64,000 nt of DNA from Arthrobacter sp. YN (GCF_002224285.1 NZ_CP022436.1:1240001-1304000); one strand, 5' to 3'; positions 25,573 through 35,743 are shown, counted from the first letter of the stretch. A program made the numbers and translations. The notes: generated from the sequence alone by a model not told the origin.

Positions 25573-25623
25573 CAACTCACATCTCGTGGCGCCGCCCCGC
25601 GCCCTCGGACAAAGGAGTTTGAT

Positions 25624-27078
25624 GTGAACATCCCCACCGCCACAGCCCCGCAGGCTGTAGACCCGCAGGCCCCAGCACCAACGCAGACACCAAAAGCGGT
25701 CACGGACGAAGGCCGCTTCCACGGAAAAGCCGCCGCGCTGCTGATCACCACGCTGGTCCTGGCAGTGCTGGCCTTCCAACTCAACGCCAGCATGATCACC
25801 CCGGCACTCCCGCACATCGGCTCCTTCTTCGGCGAAACCCCAGAAGCCGTGGCACAGGTTCAGTCGATGTTCTTCCTGGCCGGCGCCATTGCCGGCCCGG
25901 TCATCGGGCGATGGAGCGACTTCATCGGCCGCCGCAATGCCCTCCTGCTGGTGCTGGCGATCATGGGCGCAGGAACGGTGCTGTGCATTTTCGCGCCTAC
26001 CCTGCCGTTGCTGGTCACAGGCCGCTTCATGCAGGGTGTCTCCAGCGCCATCTTTGCGCTGTCCTACATCGTCCTCAATGAGTACCTGCCGGCCCGGCTC
26101 TTCGGCACCTCCATCGGCATCATTGCGGCCATCAACGGCGGCGTTGGCGGCGTGGATGGCTACTTCGGCGGACTTATGGCGGAGACCCTTGGCTTCCAGT
26201 CGATCTTCGTCGCCGTCCTGGTACTGGCCGCGATCGCCGTCGTCTGCGTCATCAAAGTGGTCCCCGGCGGCAAGTCCGCGGTCGCCCCGGGCCGGATGGA
26301 CTGGTGGGGCGCAGGTTCCCTGTCCGTGTTCCTCGTCTTCATCACCTACTTTGTCTCCACGGGTTCTTCGGCCGGCTGGACCTCGCCTGCCGCCCTCGGC
26401 CTGCTCGCTGGAAGCATCGTTTCCTTTGCCGCGTTCTGGCTCATCGAAAAGAAGCGCGAAACTCCGCTGGTCGCGGTCCACCACCTCCGTTCACGCCAGG
26501 TTTGGCCCGTCATCGCCACCACCGTGCTGACCCTCGCCGGAATCTTCGCCATCATCAACTTCACTGTGGTGTTGCTGAGCCAGGACAAGGAGAACGGCTT
26601 CGGCCTGTCTGCGTCGGTCGCCGCTCTGTTGTTCCTCACGCCCGCAGCGCTCATCGGTGTATTTGCCGCACCGCTCGCCGGCTGGATCGCCGACCGCCGC
26701 GGTTGGATCAAGACCGTCCGGGTCGGCACGGCCACCAGCCTCGCCTGCGCGATCGTCGCTGCATTGTTCTCGCACAACCAAGTGGCCGTCCTGATTGCCA
26801 TCGCCGCCCTGGGCATCTTCTATAACGGCTTCTTCCTCACGGCCATCAACGGCTTGTCCGTACTGCTCTCGCCCAAGGAAGCACCAGCCGCCTTGCCGGG
26901 CATCAACGGTGCCTCCTTTGGCATCGGGGCGAGCCTCGGCGTCGTGATTGTTGCCCCGTTTGCAGGTCAGGGCACCGCCGCCGGATACTCCACCGCCCTC
27001 TGGATCTCAGTGTCCATCACCGCTCTGGCCTTCATCGTCAGTCTCTTCATTGCGGCCCCCAAGGGCGAAAAGATCTAA
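25624..27078 (+). CDS. MFS transporter, probable nucleoside or purine/pyrimidine importer
   Basis: This 484-residue major-facilitator protein has about 14 hydrophobic segments after a Pro-rich cytoplasmic N-terminus. The GRWSDFIGRRNALLL loop between helices 2 and 3 is the MFS signature. It is of the drug:H+ antiporter-2-like type, but gene context points to nucleoside uptake: it is followed 93 bp later by a nucleoside hydrolase and is divergent from ribokinase. It starts at GTG 25624 after AAAGGAG; the ATG at 25622 is out of frame. Confidence 0.75.
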   Translation: MNIPTATAPQAVDPQAPAPTQTPKAVTDEGRFHGKAAALLITTLVLAVLAFQLNASMITPALPHIGSFFGETPEAVAQVQSMFFLAGAIAGPVIGRWSDFIGRRNALLLVLAIMGAGTVLCIFAPTLPLLVTGRFMQGVSSAIFALSYIVLNEYLPARLFGTSIGIIAAINGGVGGVDGYFGGLMAETLGFQSIFVAVLVLAAIAVVCVIKVVPGGKSAVAPGRMDWWGAGSLSVFLVFITYFVSTGSSAGWTSPAALGLLAGSIVSFAAFWLIEKKRETPLVAVHHLRSRQVWPVIATTVLTLAGIFAIINFTVVLLSQDKENGFGLSASVAALLFLTPAALIGVFAAPLAGWIADRRGWIKTVRVGTATSLACAIVAALFSHNQVAVLIAIAALGIFYNGFFLTAINGLSVLLSPKEAPAALPGINGASFGIGASLGVVIVAPFAGQGTAAGYSTALWISVSITALAFIVSLFIAAPKGEKI

Positions 27079-27171
27079 CGCACGACGCCGGCGCCCGGCT
27101 GAGCGTGCCAGGCACCAGAGCTTCACCCCGCCCGCCTCAAGACCCGCTCCATCCTGAAACGAGAGACCATC

Positions 27172-28164
27172 ATGACCCAGTCCGCACCCTTCTTCCTTGA
27201 CTGCGATACCGGCATCGACGACGCCCTCGCCCTCGCCTACCTCCTGGCCTCTCCGCGGGCTGACCTGGTAGGAATCGGCACGGTCAGTGGCAACGTCAGT
27301 GCAGCAGGCGGCGCCCGGAACACCTTGGATCTGCTGAATTTGGCCGGCCACCCGGACATTCCGGTGGCTGTCGGTGCGCACGATCCGCAAGTGGGTACGT
27401 TCCACGGCGGGGCACCGCACGTCCATGGCGACAACGGCATCGGCGGCGTGGACTTGGTCCAGTCTGACCGTGAACCGGTGAAAGCCACCGCTGCGGAACT
27501 GTTGGTCCAGCTGGCCCACCAGTACGCCGGGGAGTTGCGCTTGGTGGCCATCGGCCCGCTGACCAACATCGCCGAGGCGCTGCGCCTGGAACCCACGCTG
27601 CCAGAGCTCATTGCCGAGGTCACCATCATGGGCGGCGCAGCACTGGCCCCGGGGAACATTACGCCGGTGGCCGAGGCCAACATCGCCAACGATCCCGAGG
27701 CCGCTGCCGAGGTGCTGGCCGCCGACTGGAACGTCACCCTGGTACCCCTGGACGTCACCATGACCAACGTCTTGGAGGAAAACCACCGCCAGGAGTTGCT
27801 GGCCACCGAGCACCCGGTGTCGCAGGCGCTGGGAGAAATGCTCGGCTACTACTTCGGCTTTTACGTCGACATCTTCGGCCGGGCATGCTCGGCGATGCAC
27901 GATCCCCTCGCCGCGGCCATCGCCGTCAGGGGAGTGGAGCTGACACTGGCTCCCACCGTTCGCATCCAGGTGGACACCACTGACGGACCCGGTCGCGGCC
28001 AGACAGTGTGCGATCTCCGCGGACAGTACGCCGGCTTCCCGAAACAGCGCGGGGCACGCTGCCGGGTAGTCATGGAAATTGGCGAAGACTTCGCACCGCA
28101 CCTGCTTGGTACTTTGCAGGCGGCCTGGCTCTCTGAAGAGCAGGAGACTGTGCCCGTCGCCTGA
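27172..28164 (+). CDS. Inosine-uridine-preferring nucleoside hydrolase
   Basis: This 330-residue protein has the calcium-binding N-terminus DCDTGIDDA (Asp10, Asp12, Asp16, Asp17), the VHGDNGIGG loop and a C-terminal SAMHDPLAAA with the last aspartate ligand. The enzyme splits ribonucleosides into ribose and base. Ribose would go to the divergent ribokinase. Specificity between purine and pyrimidine nucleosides cannot be decided here. Confidence 0.9.
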   Translation: MTQSAPFFLDCDTGIDDALALAYLLASPRADLVGIGTVSGNVSAAGGARNTLDLLNLAGHPDIPVAVGAHDPQVGTFHGGAPHVHGDNGIGGVDLVQSDREPVKATAAELLVQLAHQYAGELRLVAIGPLTNIAEALRLEPTLPELIAEVTIMGGAALAPGNITPVAEANIANDPEAAAEVLAADWNVTLVPLDVTMTNVLEENHRQELLATEHPVSQALGEMLGYYFGFYVDIFGRACSAMHDPLAAAIAVRGVELTLAPTVRIQVDTTDGPGRGQTVCDLRGQYAGFPKQRGARCRVVMEIGEDFAPHLLGTLQAAWLSEEQETVPVA

Positions 28165-28185
28165 CAGGCGGGAGACTGGGGTATC

Positions 28186-28220
28186 GACGACGACGGCGGC
28201 TACAGCCCGCCGTCGTCGTC
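28186..28220. terminator. Bidirectional hairpin terminator
   Basis: A perfect 14-bp stem (28186-28199 with 28207-28220) with a 7-nt loop lies between the convergent nucleoside hydrolase and ArsR-SRPBCC genes. Its arms share ACGACGGCGG with the hairpin at 19491. Confidence 0.7.
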
Positions 28221-28234
28221 CGCGTTTAAACCGG

Positions 28235-28987
28235 CTACGTGTACATGAGCGAGCCGGGTGTGGTGAGCTTTTCGCCGGTTTCAAGCCAGGTCTTAAGGCC
28301 GGAGAGGATCATGGGCCAGCCGCCGTAGAGTTGGTCGTTGGCGCCTTCGCGGAGCTGATCGTGCGTGACGGTGAGGTGGCAGGAGTCTCCCACGGGTTCA
28401 ATCTCCCAGGTGATCCGCGACGTTCCCTCGGCCTTCACATCCTCGCCCCACAGCGCACGCATGGTCTGGACGAGGCGTCGCGGGGGATCGACTTCGATGT
28501 TCTCGCCCTCGCCTAGCGGTGCGTCAGCGTTGACGTTGTGCATCTCGAAGCGGCTTCCGGGCGTCCAGTCCGAGGTGAAAGTGTTTCCGAACTGGTACTT
28601 GCTGCGGATCTCGCTGTCGGTGATGGCTTCCCAGAGCCGTTCCGGAGTGGTCTTGATATAAATCTCGAAGATCTTTTCCATGGGACTTTCCAATCTGGAT
28701 TTGAGGTCGCTGAGGGCAGCGGCCCATGGTTCTGCGTATTTACTCACCCAACGATCGTGGATGAGGCGGATGGGTACCGGGTTCAGGAAGTGCAGCTTTT
28801 CGCGACCCCGACGGCGGGTGACCACCAATCCCGCATCTTCCAGCAGCTTGAGGTGCTTGGCGATGCCGAAGCGGGTCATCTCGAACCGGGCTCCCAAGGC
28901 GGACGCGGACTGGCCATCCTCGCGGAACAGTTCGTCCAGCAATTCCCTGCGGGTGGGGTCCGCCAAGGCCTTGAACACGGTGTCCAT
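28235..28987 (-). CDS. ArsR-family regulator fused to an AHSA1/SRPBCC domain
   Basis: This 250-residue fusion has an ArsR winged helix at about 1-95 (FKALADPTRRELLDEL, RFGIAKHLKLLEDAGLV) and an AHSA1-type SRPBCC lipid-pocket domain at about 110-250 (FEIYIKTTPERLWEAITD). Usually these are two adjacent genes, so one-piece versions may sense the hydrophobic ligand directly. ATG 28987 lies 6 nt after TATTCT, and a perfect palindrome sits in the promoter spacer, so autorepression and a leaderless message are likely. The cysteine pair of metal-sensing ArsR proteins is absent. Confidence 0.85.
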   Translation of the reverse strand: MDTVFKALADPTRRELLDELFREDGQSASALGARFEMTRFGIAKHLKLLEDAGLVVTRRRGREKLHFLNPVPIRLIHDRWVSKYAEPWAAALSDLKSRLESPMEKIFEIYIKTTPERLWEAITDSEIRSKYQFGNTFTSDWTPGSRFEMHNVNADAPLGEGENIEVDPPRRLVQTMRALWGEDVKAEGTSRITWEIEPVGDSCHLTVTHDQLREGANDQLYGGWPMILSGLKTWLETGEKLTTPGSLMYT

Positions 28988-28993
28988 GGTTTC

Positions 28994-29023
28994 AGAATAG
29001 GTGACCATTTGGTCACGTGTCAA
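28994..29023 (-). promoter_or_regulatory. Promoter with palindromic operator for the ArsR-SRPBCC gene
   Basis: On the minus strand TTGACA (29018-29023), an 18-bp spacer and TATTCT (28994-28999) form a good promoter. The spacer holds the perfect palindrome GTGACCATTTGGTCAC (29001-29016). Bound repressor would block RNA polymerase. Confidence 0.75.
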
Positions 29024-29106
29024 CGGTTGATGGCAGCGACCTCGGCATGCCTCCGGCGCGCTAGCTGCCCACCTGGCATGGGTGCTTCGACCCGGCTTCA
29101 GCGTCC

Positions 29107-29290
29107 GATAGTTTCCATAATTCATCGGAAACTTCCTCGCTCTGTCATGCGTTTACGCCCGCTACGACTGCGATCTACCGCTCCGAAACACCCTCAAGTC
29201 GGCGGTCTTATCCGGAATTTGCGCTCTCCTTATTACTCGCGGGTTTCCGATACCAACCTGTTGTTATTGCGTAAACTTTACGATAGTTTC
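29107..29290 (+). promoter_or_regulatory. Promoter/operator region of the GH42 operon
   Basis: GATAGTTTC occurs at 29107-29115 and again at 29282-29290. Inverted GTTTCC/GGAAAC arms lie at 29111-29132. The 13-bp palindrome CGTAAACTTTACG (29270-29282) sits between a TTGTTA -35 (29261-29266) and a TAGTTT -10-like box (29284-29289). These resemble LacI-type operators and share sequence with the GH3 promoter. The rest of 29017-29349 shows nothing clear. Confidence 0.5.
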
Positions 29291-29349
29291 TCTCTGTGAT
29301 GTGCGTCGCACTGCGATGTGGGGCGACGAAGGCCAAGTGAAGGACAACG

Positions 29350-31436
29350 ATGACCATCCACCCTGAGGACTTGCGGACAGCCGAGGCGCGGCTGCAGCAA
29401 CTGCACCAACGAATAGGCGGCATAGCCTACGGCGGGGATTACAACCCCGAGCAATGGCCGCGCGACGTGTGGCTCGAGGACGCAAAACTCATGCAGCAGG
29501 CCGGGGTAAACCTGGTGACCTTGGCGGTCTTCTCCTGGAGCCGGCTGGAAACCAGTGACAACGTCTTCGACTTTGGCTGGCTGGACGACGTCATGGACCT
29601 GATGCACTCGCACGGCATCGGAGTGGACCTGGCAACACCGGATGCCGTGCCGCCGGCCTGGCTCGTGGAGCAGCACCCGGACATCATGCCGGAGCGCCCC
29701 GACGGCAGCATTTTTGGCTTCGGTTCCAGGCAGCACTTCGACGTTTCCCACCCTGTGTACCGGGCCAAGTCACTTGCTCTGGCCGAAAAAATGGGGAGCG
29801 CTACGCCAGCCACCCTGCGCTGCGGATGTGGCACGTTGGCAACGAATACGGTCCGGTGTCCTACGGTCCGTGGGCTGAGAAGGCGTTCCGGGAATGGCTG
29901 CAGCGAAAGTACCCGTCGCTGGATGAGCTCAACCAAGCCTGGAGCACCGCGGTGTGGGGCCAGCTCTACTCTGACTGGAACCAGGTCCGTGTCCCCGCCC
30001 AACCCCGCACGTGGTCCAACCCGTCACGCCGCCTGGACTTCCACCGTTTCACCTCGGACAGCATGCTGGAACATTTCAAGGCCGAGCGGGATGTCCTTCG
30101 CCGCCACAGCCCGGACCTGCCGATCCTCACCAACTTCATGCGCTTCTACAAGACCAACGACTACTGGGCCTGGGCCGCTGAGGAAGACGCCGCAGCGCTG
30201 GACATCTACCCGGATCCTCGTGAAGAAGACGCCCACATTGCGGCAGCTCTGAATTTCGACCTCATGCGTTCACTCCGCCACGGCCAGCCATGGATGGTGA
30301 TGGAGCAAGCCACCGGCGCGGTCAGCCAATGGTCCGTCAACGTCTCCAAGCTTCCGGGCAAGATGCGCCTCGGCTCGTACCAGGCCATAGCGCAGGGCGC
30401 TGATTCCATCTTGTTCTTCCAGTGGCGGCAGGCCAAGGGCGGAACCGAGCGCTACCACTCGGCCATGGTGAACCATGCCGGCCCGAACACCCGGATCTTC
30501 CGGGAAGTGTGCCAGCTCGGCAATGAACTGAAGTCCCTCGGCGACCTGACGGGCACACGGTCTACAGCCAAGGTGGCCATCGTCTTCGACTGGGACAGCT
30601 GGTGGGCGTTGGAGCTCGGCAACTCGCCGAGGTCGGACCTGAACTATGCGCAGGAAGTCCTGCGGTTCTACCGCCCCCTGTTCGAAGCTAACATCACCGT
30701 GGATTTCGTCAATGCCAACAGCGACCTTTCCGGGTACAGCGTGGTGATCATGCCGGCGTCGTACCTCCTCACCGACTCCGCTGCTTCCCGGTGTGAAAAC
30801 TACGTGGCCGACGGTGGACGGCTGGTGGTCTCCTACCTTTCGGGCATCGTGGACCAGGACAACACCATCCGGCTGGGCGGCTACCCGGGCGCGTTGAGGA
30901 ATGTGCTGGGAGCCTGGAGTGAGGAAATGCACCCGCTTTCCGGCGCGGATGAGCAAGTAAAGCTCTCAACGCCCGACGGCGGCACCTCCTCCGCGAGCTA
31001 CTGGACTGAGCATTTGCACGCCGAATCGGCGGAGGTCCTGGCCAGCTATTCCTCGGGCCGCCTCGCCGGCGCTCCGGCCGTCACCAGCAATTCCTTTGGT
31101 TTGGGCACTGCACTGTACGTGTCGGCACGCGTTGACGAGGACTTGCTGAACCAGCTCCTCGAGGACCAACTCCGCGCGGCTGGTGTGGAGCCGGAACTGA
31201 AGGCGCCCGCGGGAGTCCAGGTCCGCCGTCGTGCCTCCACTGCCGCTGACGGCACCAACAAAAGCTTCCTCATGGTGCTCAACCACAACGACGCACCGTC
31301 CAGCGTGGACGTGCTCGACGGCGGCACGGACCGCCTCAGCGGACGCGCGGTCACCGGTCTGGTTGAGCTCCCTGCCAACGGTGTCCTCATTCTGGACGAA
31401 ATTCTGGACGAATCTGCAGGACGGGCGGCGGACTGA
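29350..31436 (+). pseudogene. GH42 beta-galactosidase, broken by a one-base frameshift
   Basis: The first frame from ATG 29350 encodes GGDYNPEQWPRDVW and runs through the N-terminal TIM barrel. The second carries MWHVGNEYG with the acid/base Glu, a MVMEQATG segment with the nucleophile Glu, and the trimerisation and C-terminal domains. Adding one G to GGGG at 29793-29796 joins both into about 695 residues, the normal GH42 length. The enzyme would hydrolyse galacto-oligosaccharides imported by the ABC genes that follow. All catalytic residues are kept, so a sequence error is a strong alternative. Confidence 0.85.
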
Positions 31437-32416
31437 TGGCATTACGACTGGATGTTCCGCCCAAGGCGGTCGCGGGCCCCGAACCGGGCTCGGCGAAGAA
31501 GCGGCGCAACAAGCCTGGAAGCTGGAAACTGGCGCTCAAACGCGACTGGCGCCTGTACACGCTGCTGGCCCTGCCCCTGCTGTATCTCCTGATTTTCAGA
31601 TACCTTCCCATGGCCGGCAATGTCATCGCTTTCCGCCAGTTCCAGCCCGGAGGCAGCATCTTCGGCGAGAAGTGGGTGGGGTTCAAATACATCACCCTGT
31701 TCATCAACGATCCCAGCTTCTGGCAGGCCTTCCAGAACACCATCATCCTTGGTGTCCTGACCCTGGTGTTCTGCTTCCCGATGCCCATCATCTTCGCGCT
31801 GATGCTCAACGAGCTGAGGTCGCAGAAGTTCAAGAAGTTCGTCCAGACCGTGGCCTACCTGCCGCACTTCATGTCCGTGGTGATCATCGCCGGCATGATC
31901 CTGCAGAACTTCTCCATGACCGGCACCGTGAACCAAATAGCGGAGTCGTTGTTCGGAACCACCGTGAATATCACGCAGGACCCGGGCTGGTTCAGGCCCA
32001 TGTACATCAGCTCCGAGGTCTGGCAGACCATGGGCTGGGGCGCCATCCTCTACCTTGCCGCACTGACGCGCGTGGACGAATCGCTCTATGAAGCGGCCAG
32101 GATCGACGGCGCCAACCGTTGGCAGCAGACCTGGCACGTGACTCTCCCAGCCATCAGGCCAACCATCATCACCCTCTTGATCCTGAACATCGGCACGTTC
32201 ATGGCGGTGGGTTTCGAGAAGATCCTGCTCATCTACAACCCGCTCAACTACGCAACCTCAGACGTCATCTCCACCTACCTGTACCGGGTGGGCCTGGAAT
32301 CCAGCAACTTCAGCTATGCGGCCGCCATCGGAATGTTCGAATCCGTCATCGGCCTCACGCTGATCCTCTCAGCGAACGCGATCTCAAAGCGCCTCGCAGG
32401 AACGAGCCTGTGGTGA
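31436..32416 (+). CDS. Sugar ABC transporter permease (LplB type)
   Basis: This 326-residue inner-membrane protein has six predicted helices after a basic N-terminus (KKRRNKPGSWKLALKRDW). The EAA loop EAARIDGANRWQQTWHVTLP contacts the ATPase. It matches the LplB/YtcP subgroup of CUT1 importers, which carry oligosaccharides and usually use a distant shared ATPase. The ATG overlaps the GH42 stop by one base (TGATG). The operon has no ATPase gene. Confidence 0.88.
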   Translation: MALRLDVPPKAVAGPEPGSAKKRRNKPGSWKLALKRDWRLYTLLALPLLYLLIFRYLPMAGNVIAFRQFQPGGSIFGEKWVGFKYITLFINDPSFWQAFQNTIILGVLTLVFCFPMPIIFALMLNELRSQKFKKFVQTVAYLPHFMSVVIIAGMILQNFSMTGTVNQIAESLFGTTVNITQDPGWFRPMYISSEVWQTMGWGAILYLAALTRVDESLYEAARIDGANRWQQTWHVTLPAIRPTIITLLILNIGTFMAVGFEKILLIYNPLNYATSDVISTYLYRVGLESSNFSYAAAIGMFESVIGLTLILSANAISKRLAGTSLW

Positions 32417-33342
32417 ACAAGACAGCTACTGCCAGCAAGGGCGGCGCCGCCCAAGGCGTCCTGGTGAAGGACATGAAAGTCTCACGCGCCATGCGGATCT
32501 TCCGGGCGTTCAACCTGGTCTTCCTGCTGCTGGTGGTGTTCCTGACGGTGTATCCGTTCCTGAACATCATTGCGCAATCGTTCTCCAGCGAAGGGTTCAT
32601 CAACGCGGGGCAAGTCAATCTGTTCCCGATGGGCTTCAATACCGAGACATACAAGCTGATCCTGGCCGACTCCACCTTCTGGAACAACTACGGCAACACC
32701 GTCCTGTACACCGTGGTGGCAACGGCCATCTCCATGGTTCTCACCACTTCCTTCGCCTACGCCATCGCCAAGAAGGACCTCAAAGGACGCAGCGTCTTCA
32801 TAGGCCTGGCCGTGTTCACGATGTTCTTCAACGGTGGGCTGATTCCCAACTACGTGCTCATCAGTTCCCTGGGAATGCGGGACTCCATCTGGGCCGTCGT
32901 GCTGCCGAACGCCATCAGCGTCTTCAACCTGCTCATCATGAAGTCCTTCTTCGAGAACATGCCCCGCGAACTGGAGGAAGCAGCGTCGATTGATGGACTC
33001 ACCCAGTACGGGGTGCTGTTCCGGGTTGTGCTGCCGCTCAGCAAGGCGATCGTGGCCACCATGATCCTGTTCTACGCCGTAGCCAACTGGAACTCCTGGT
33101 TCCAGGCCTTCCTCTACCTCGACAACCCGGACCTCTTCCCGGTCACCATCTACCTGCGCAACATGATCGCCGGAGTCACCACCGCGGGCTCAGCCGGCGG
33201 AACAGCGGAGAACGTCGGCCAGATCGCCGCCAACATCCAGTCGGTCACCATCGTCCTGACCGTCATCCCCATCCTGTGCGTCTACCCCTTCGTGCAGAAG
33301 TACTTCTTCTCGGGCGTCATGCTCGGTTCCGTCAAGGAATAA
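32413..33342 (+). CDS. Sugar ABC transporter permease (LplC type)
   Basis: This 309-residue second permease has six helices and the EAA loop EEAASIDGLTQYGVLFRVVLP. The C-terminal FVQKYFFSGVMLGSVKE is typical of LplC-type proteins. It starts at GTG 32413 overlapping the stop of the first permease (GTGA); a second GTG at 32410 is an alternative. It pairs with the upstream permease to form the channel. Confidence 0.88.
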   Translation: MNKTATASKGGAAQGVLVKDMKVSRAMRIFRAFNLVFLLLVVFLTVYPFLNIIAQSFSSEGFINAGQVNLFPMGFNTETYKLILADSTFWNNYGNTVLYTVVATAISMVLTTSFAYAIAKKDLKGRSVFIGLAVFTMFFNGGLIPNYVLISSLGMRDSIWAVVLPNAISVFNLLIMKSFFENMPRELEEAASIDGLTQYGVLFRVVLPLSKAIVATMILFYAVANWNSWFQAFLYLDNPDLFPVTIYLRNMIAGVTTAGSAGGTAENVGQIAANIQSVTIVLTVIPILCVYPFVQKYFFSGVMLGSVKE

Positions 33343-33362
33343 CCCTTATGAAAGGACATCCA

Positions 33363-35012
33363 ATGATCCACAAACCCGAGCTCCGCAGACCAGAATTCCG
33401 TAGGCGCGATTTCCTTGGACTCGCCTCCGTTGTCACTATCGGACTCATGCTGACCAGTTGCGACGCCGAAACCACCGAGAAGGTGGACACGTCCAAGTCC
33501 CGCAACGGTGCGATGGACAGCTTCGGCGTTGGTGACACGTTCAAGGCGACGGTGCCGCTCACGTTCACGTTCCTGTTCTCCGACCAGCCAACCTACCCGT
33601 ACAAGAAGGACTGGCTGCTGTTCACCAAGATGGCCAGCGACAACAACGTCACCTTGGAACCCACCATCGTGCCCAACAGCGACTACGAGCAGAAGCGCAG
33701 CCTGCTCATCAGCTCCGGCAGCGCCCCGGAAATCATCGCCAAGACCTACCCCGGGCAGGAAGCAGCGTTCGTTTCCGCCGGAGCCGTCCTGCCCGTAAGC
33801 GACTACGTGGACCTGATGCCGCACTTCCAGGAAAAGGTGAAGAAGTGGAAGCTGGAGCCTGAGATTGAAGGACTGACCCAGGAAGACGGTAAGTACTACG
33901 TCCTGCCCGGCCTCCACGAGGAACTCTGGCCCGACTACTCGCTGTGCTTCCGCAAGGATGTGCTGAAGAAGGAAGGCCTTTCCGAGCCGACTACCTGGGA
34001 CGAATTCCGTGACGTGCTGCGCTCGCTGAAGAAGGCCTACCCGGACGTGGTGCCCTACTCCGATCGGTTCAAGGGCGACAGTGTCCTGAACATCGCCAGT
34101 GCGGCCTTCGGGACCGTGGCCGGATGGGGATTGGTGGACGGCCTGCAGTTCGATGAAGACAAGAAGGAGTTCGGCTTCGCCGCCGGCTCGGACAAGTTCA
34201 AGGACCTGGTGACGTACTTCAACTCCCTGGTGTCCGAGGGCCTGATGGACCCTGAAAGCTTCACCCAGACCGACGACTCCGCCATCCAGAAATTCGTGTC
34301 CGGCAAGTCGTTCGTCATCAGTGCCAATTCGCAGAACGTCATCACCTACCGCACGTCCATGGAGCAGTCCCTGGGCAAGGGCAACTTTGAGATCGGCAAG
34401 ATCACGGTTCCCGGTGGCCCGGCCGGCGACATCATCGGTGGCACCCGGTTGGAGAACGGCATCATGCTGAACTCGTCCGTGAAGGACAAAGACAGTTTCG
34501 TGGCACTCATCCAGTACATCGACTGGTTGTTCTACAGCGACGCCGGTCAGGAGTTCAGCAAGTGGGGCGTGGAAGGAACCACCTTCACCAAGTCCGGCGG
34601 CAAGCGCCAACTCGCATCCGACATCAACTTCCAGGGCCTCAATCCCGCCGGCACCAAGGACCTCCGGGTGGAGTACGGATTCTCCGGCGGCAACTTCGCC
34701 TACGGCGGCGCCACGGAACTGCTGCAGTCCACGTTCAACGACGAGGAGTTGGCGTTCCAGGAAGCCATGAAGTCCAAGAAGCCACGCCCCGTGCCCCCGC
34801 CCGTACCGTTCAACGACATCGACCGGGAGCAGGCGACTCTTGCGCTGACGCCCCTCAAGGACCACGTCAAGCAGAACACCCTTAAGTTCATCACTGGGCA
34901 GCGCGCTCTGGGCGAGTTCGACGCCTACGTGAAGGAACTCGACAGCAAGGGCCAGACGAAATACGTGGAGTTGGCGAACAAGGCGTACAAAGCGTACGCG
35001 GACAAGAAGTAG
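33363..35012 (+). CDS. Extracellular sugar-binding lipoprotein (LplA type), predicted Tat substrate
   Basis: This 549-residue solute-binding protein has twin arginines in RRRDFLG (13-19), a hydrophobic stretch and a lipobox ending at Cys33 (MLTSC), so it is predicted to be exported by Tat and lipid-anchored. The long binding domain fits the LplA/YtcQ group for oligosaccharides. GAAAGGA precedes ATG 33363. It supplies ligand to the two upstream permeases. Confidence 0.88.
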   Translation: MIHKPELRRPEFRRRDFLGLASVVTIGLMLTSCDAETTEKVDTSKSRNGAMDSFGVGDTFKATVPLTFTFLFSDQPTYPYKKDWLLFTKMASDNNVTLEPTIVPNSDYEQKRSLLISSGSAPEIIAKTYPGQEAAFVSAGAVLPVSDYVDLMPHFQEKVKKWKLEPEIEGLTQEDGKYYVLPGLHEELWPDYSLCFRKDVLKKEGLSEPTTWDEFRDVLRSLKKAYPDVVPYSDRFKGDSVLNIASAAFGTVAGWGLVDGLQFDEDKKEFGFAAGSDKFKDLVTYFNSLVSEGLMDPESFTQTDDSAIQKFVSGKSFVISANSQNVITYRTSMEQSLGKGNFEIGKITVPGGPAGDIIGGTRLENGIMLNSSVKDKDSFVALIQYIDWLFYSDAGQEFSKWGVEGTTFTKSGGKRQLASDINFQGLNPAGTKDLRVEYGFSGGNFAYGGATELLQSTFNDEELAFQEAMKSKKPRPVPPPVPFNDIDREQATLALTPLKDHVKQNTLKFITGQRALGEFDAYVKELDSKGQTKYVELANKAYKAYADKK

Positions 35013-35020
35013 CTCTTCTG

Positions 35021-35743
35021 ATGGCTACGAAGGAGGCACAGTACGGGTCCGGCCCGCTGTTCAAGGCGGCGGGCGTGGTGTACGGCGTCATGGTGGGTGG
35101 GGCTTTGCTGGTGCTGGCCAATGCGCTGGTGGTGCTCATGCCTTTGCTGGCTGGGATCGTGGGTCCTGTGGCGTTGTTGGGGTTCGTGCTGATGGGTCCT
35201 TCTGTGGTGGCTTCCTGCTACGCCTTCAATCGGCTTCTCACCGGAGAGGAAACGGGCGTGTTCCACGACTTCGTGAAGTCCTATCGGGGCAATTTTGGAC
35301 AGGCATTGGCGGTCTGGCTGCCCTACGCCGCCCTCCTTGCAGTCATCGCCGCGAACCTCTCCAGCCTGCCGGGCAGCAACCTTGAAGCGGTTGCTGCCCG
35401 GATCGGGCTGGTGGGGCTTGGCCTCCTGGTGAGCACGGCTGCCCTGCACGCGATGTTGTTGCTCGCCCGCTTCGATTTCCGCACCGTGGACATCTACCGG
35501 CTGTCCATCTACAGCATTGGTGTCCGGAAACGGGTAGCGCTCGGGAACGTGGGGATCCTCTTCATCACGGGCTTCGTGCTGATCTCTACCAGCGTGTGGC
35601 TGATGTTGTTTGTCGGCGGCCTGATGGTCTACCTGTTGTGCCTGAATTCCCGACCGCTGCTGGCGTTGGTGGAGGAAAAGTTCACCGTTTCGGTGGCTGC
35701 CAGCCCAGCAGGTTCCCCGGGCGGATACTCCCCGGTGGGCTAG
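35021..35743 (+). CDS. YesL family (DUF624) membrane protein
   Basis: This 240-residue protein has five or six hydrophobic helices and the YesL/DUF624 pattern. It follows the binding protein by 8 bp, as yesL-type genes commonly follow LplABC-type importers, and may assist the importer. Function is unknown for the family. A decayed copy of its 3' end is found at 37225-37385. Its end overlaps the convergent amidohydrolase gene by 4 bp. Confidence 0.8.
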   Translation: MATKEAQYGSGPLFKAAGVVYGVMVGGALLVLANALVVLMPLLAGIVGPVALLGFVLMGPSVVASCYAFNRLLTGEETGVFHDFVKSYRGNFGQALAVWLPYAALLAVIAANLSSLPGSNLEAVAARIGLVGLGLLVSTAALHAMLLLARFDFRTVDIYRLSIYSIGVRKRVALGNVGILFITGFVLISTSVWLMLFVGGLMVYLLCLNSRPLLALVEEKFTVSVAASPAGSPGGYSPVG

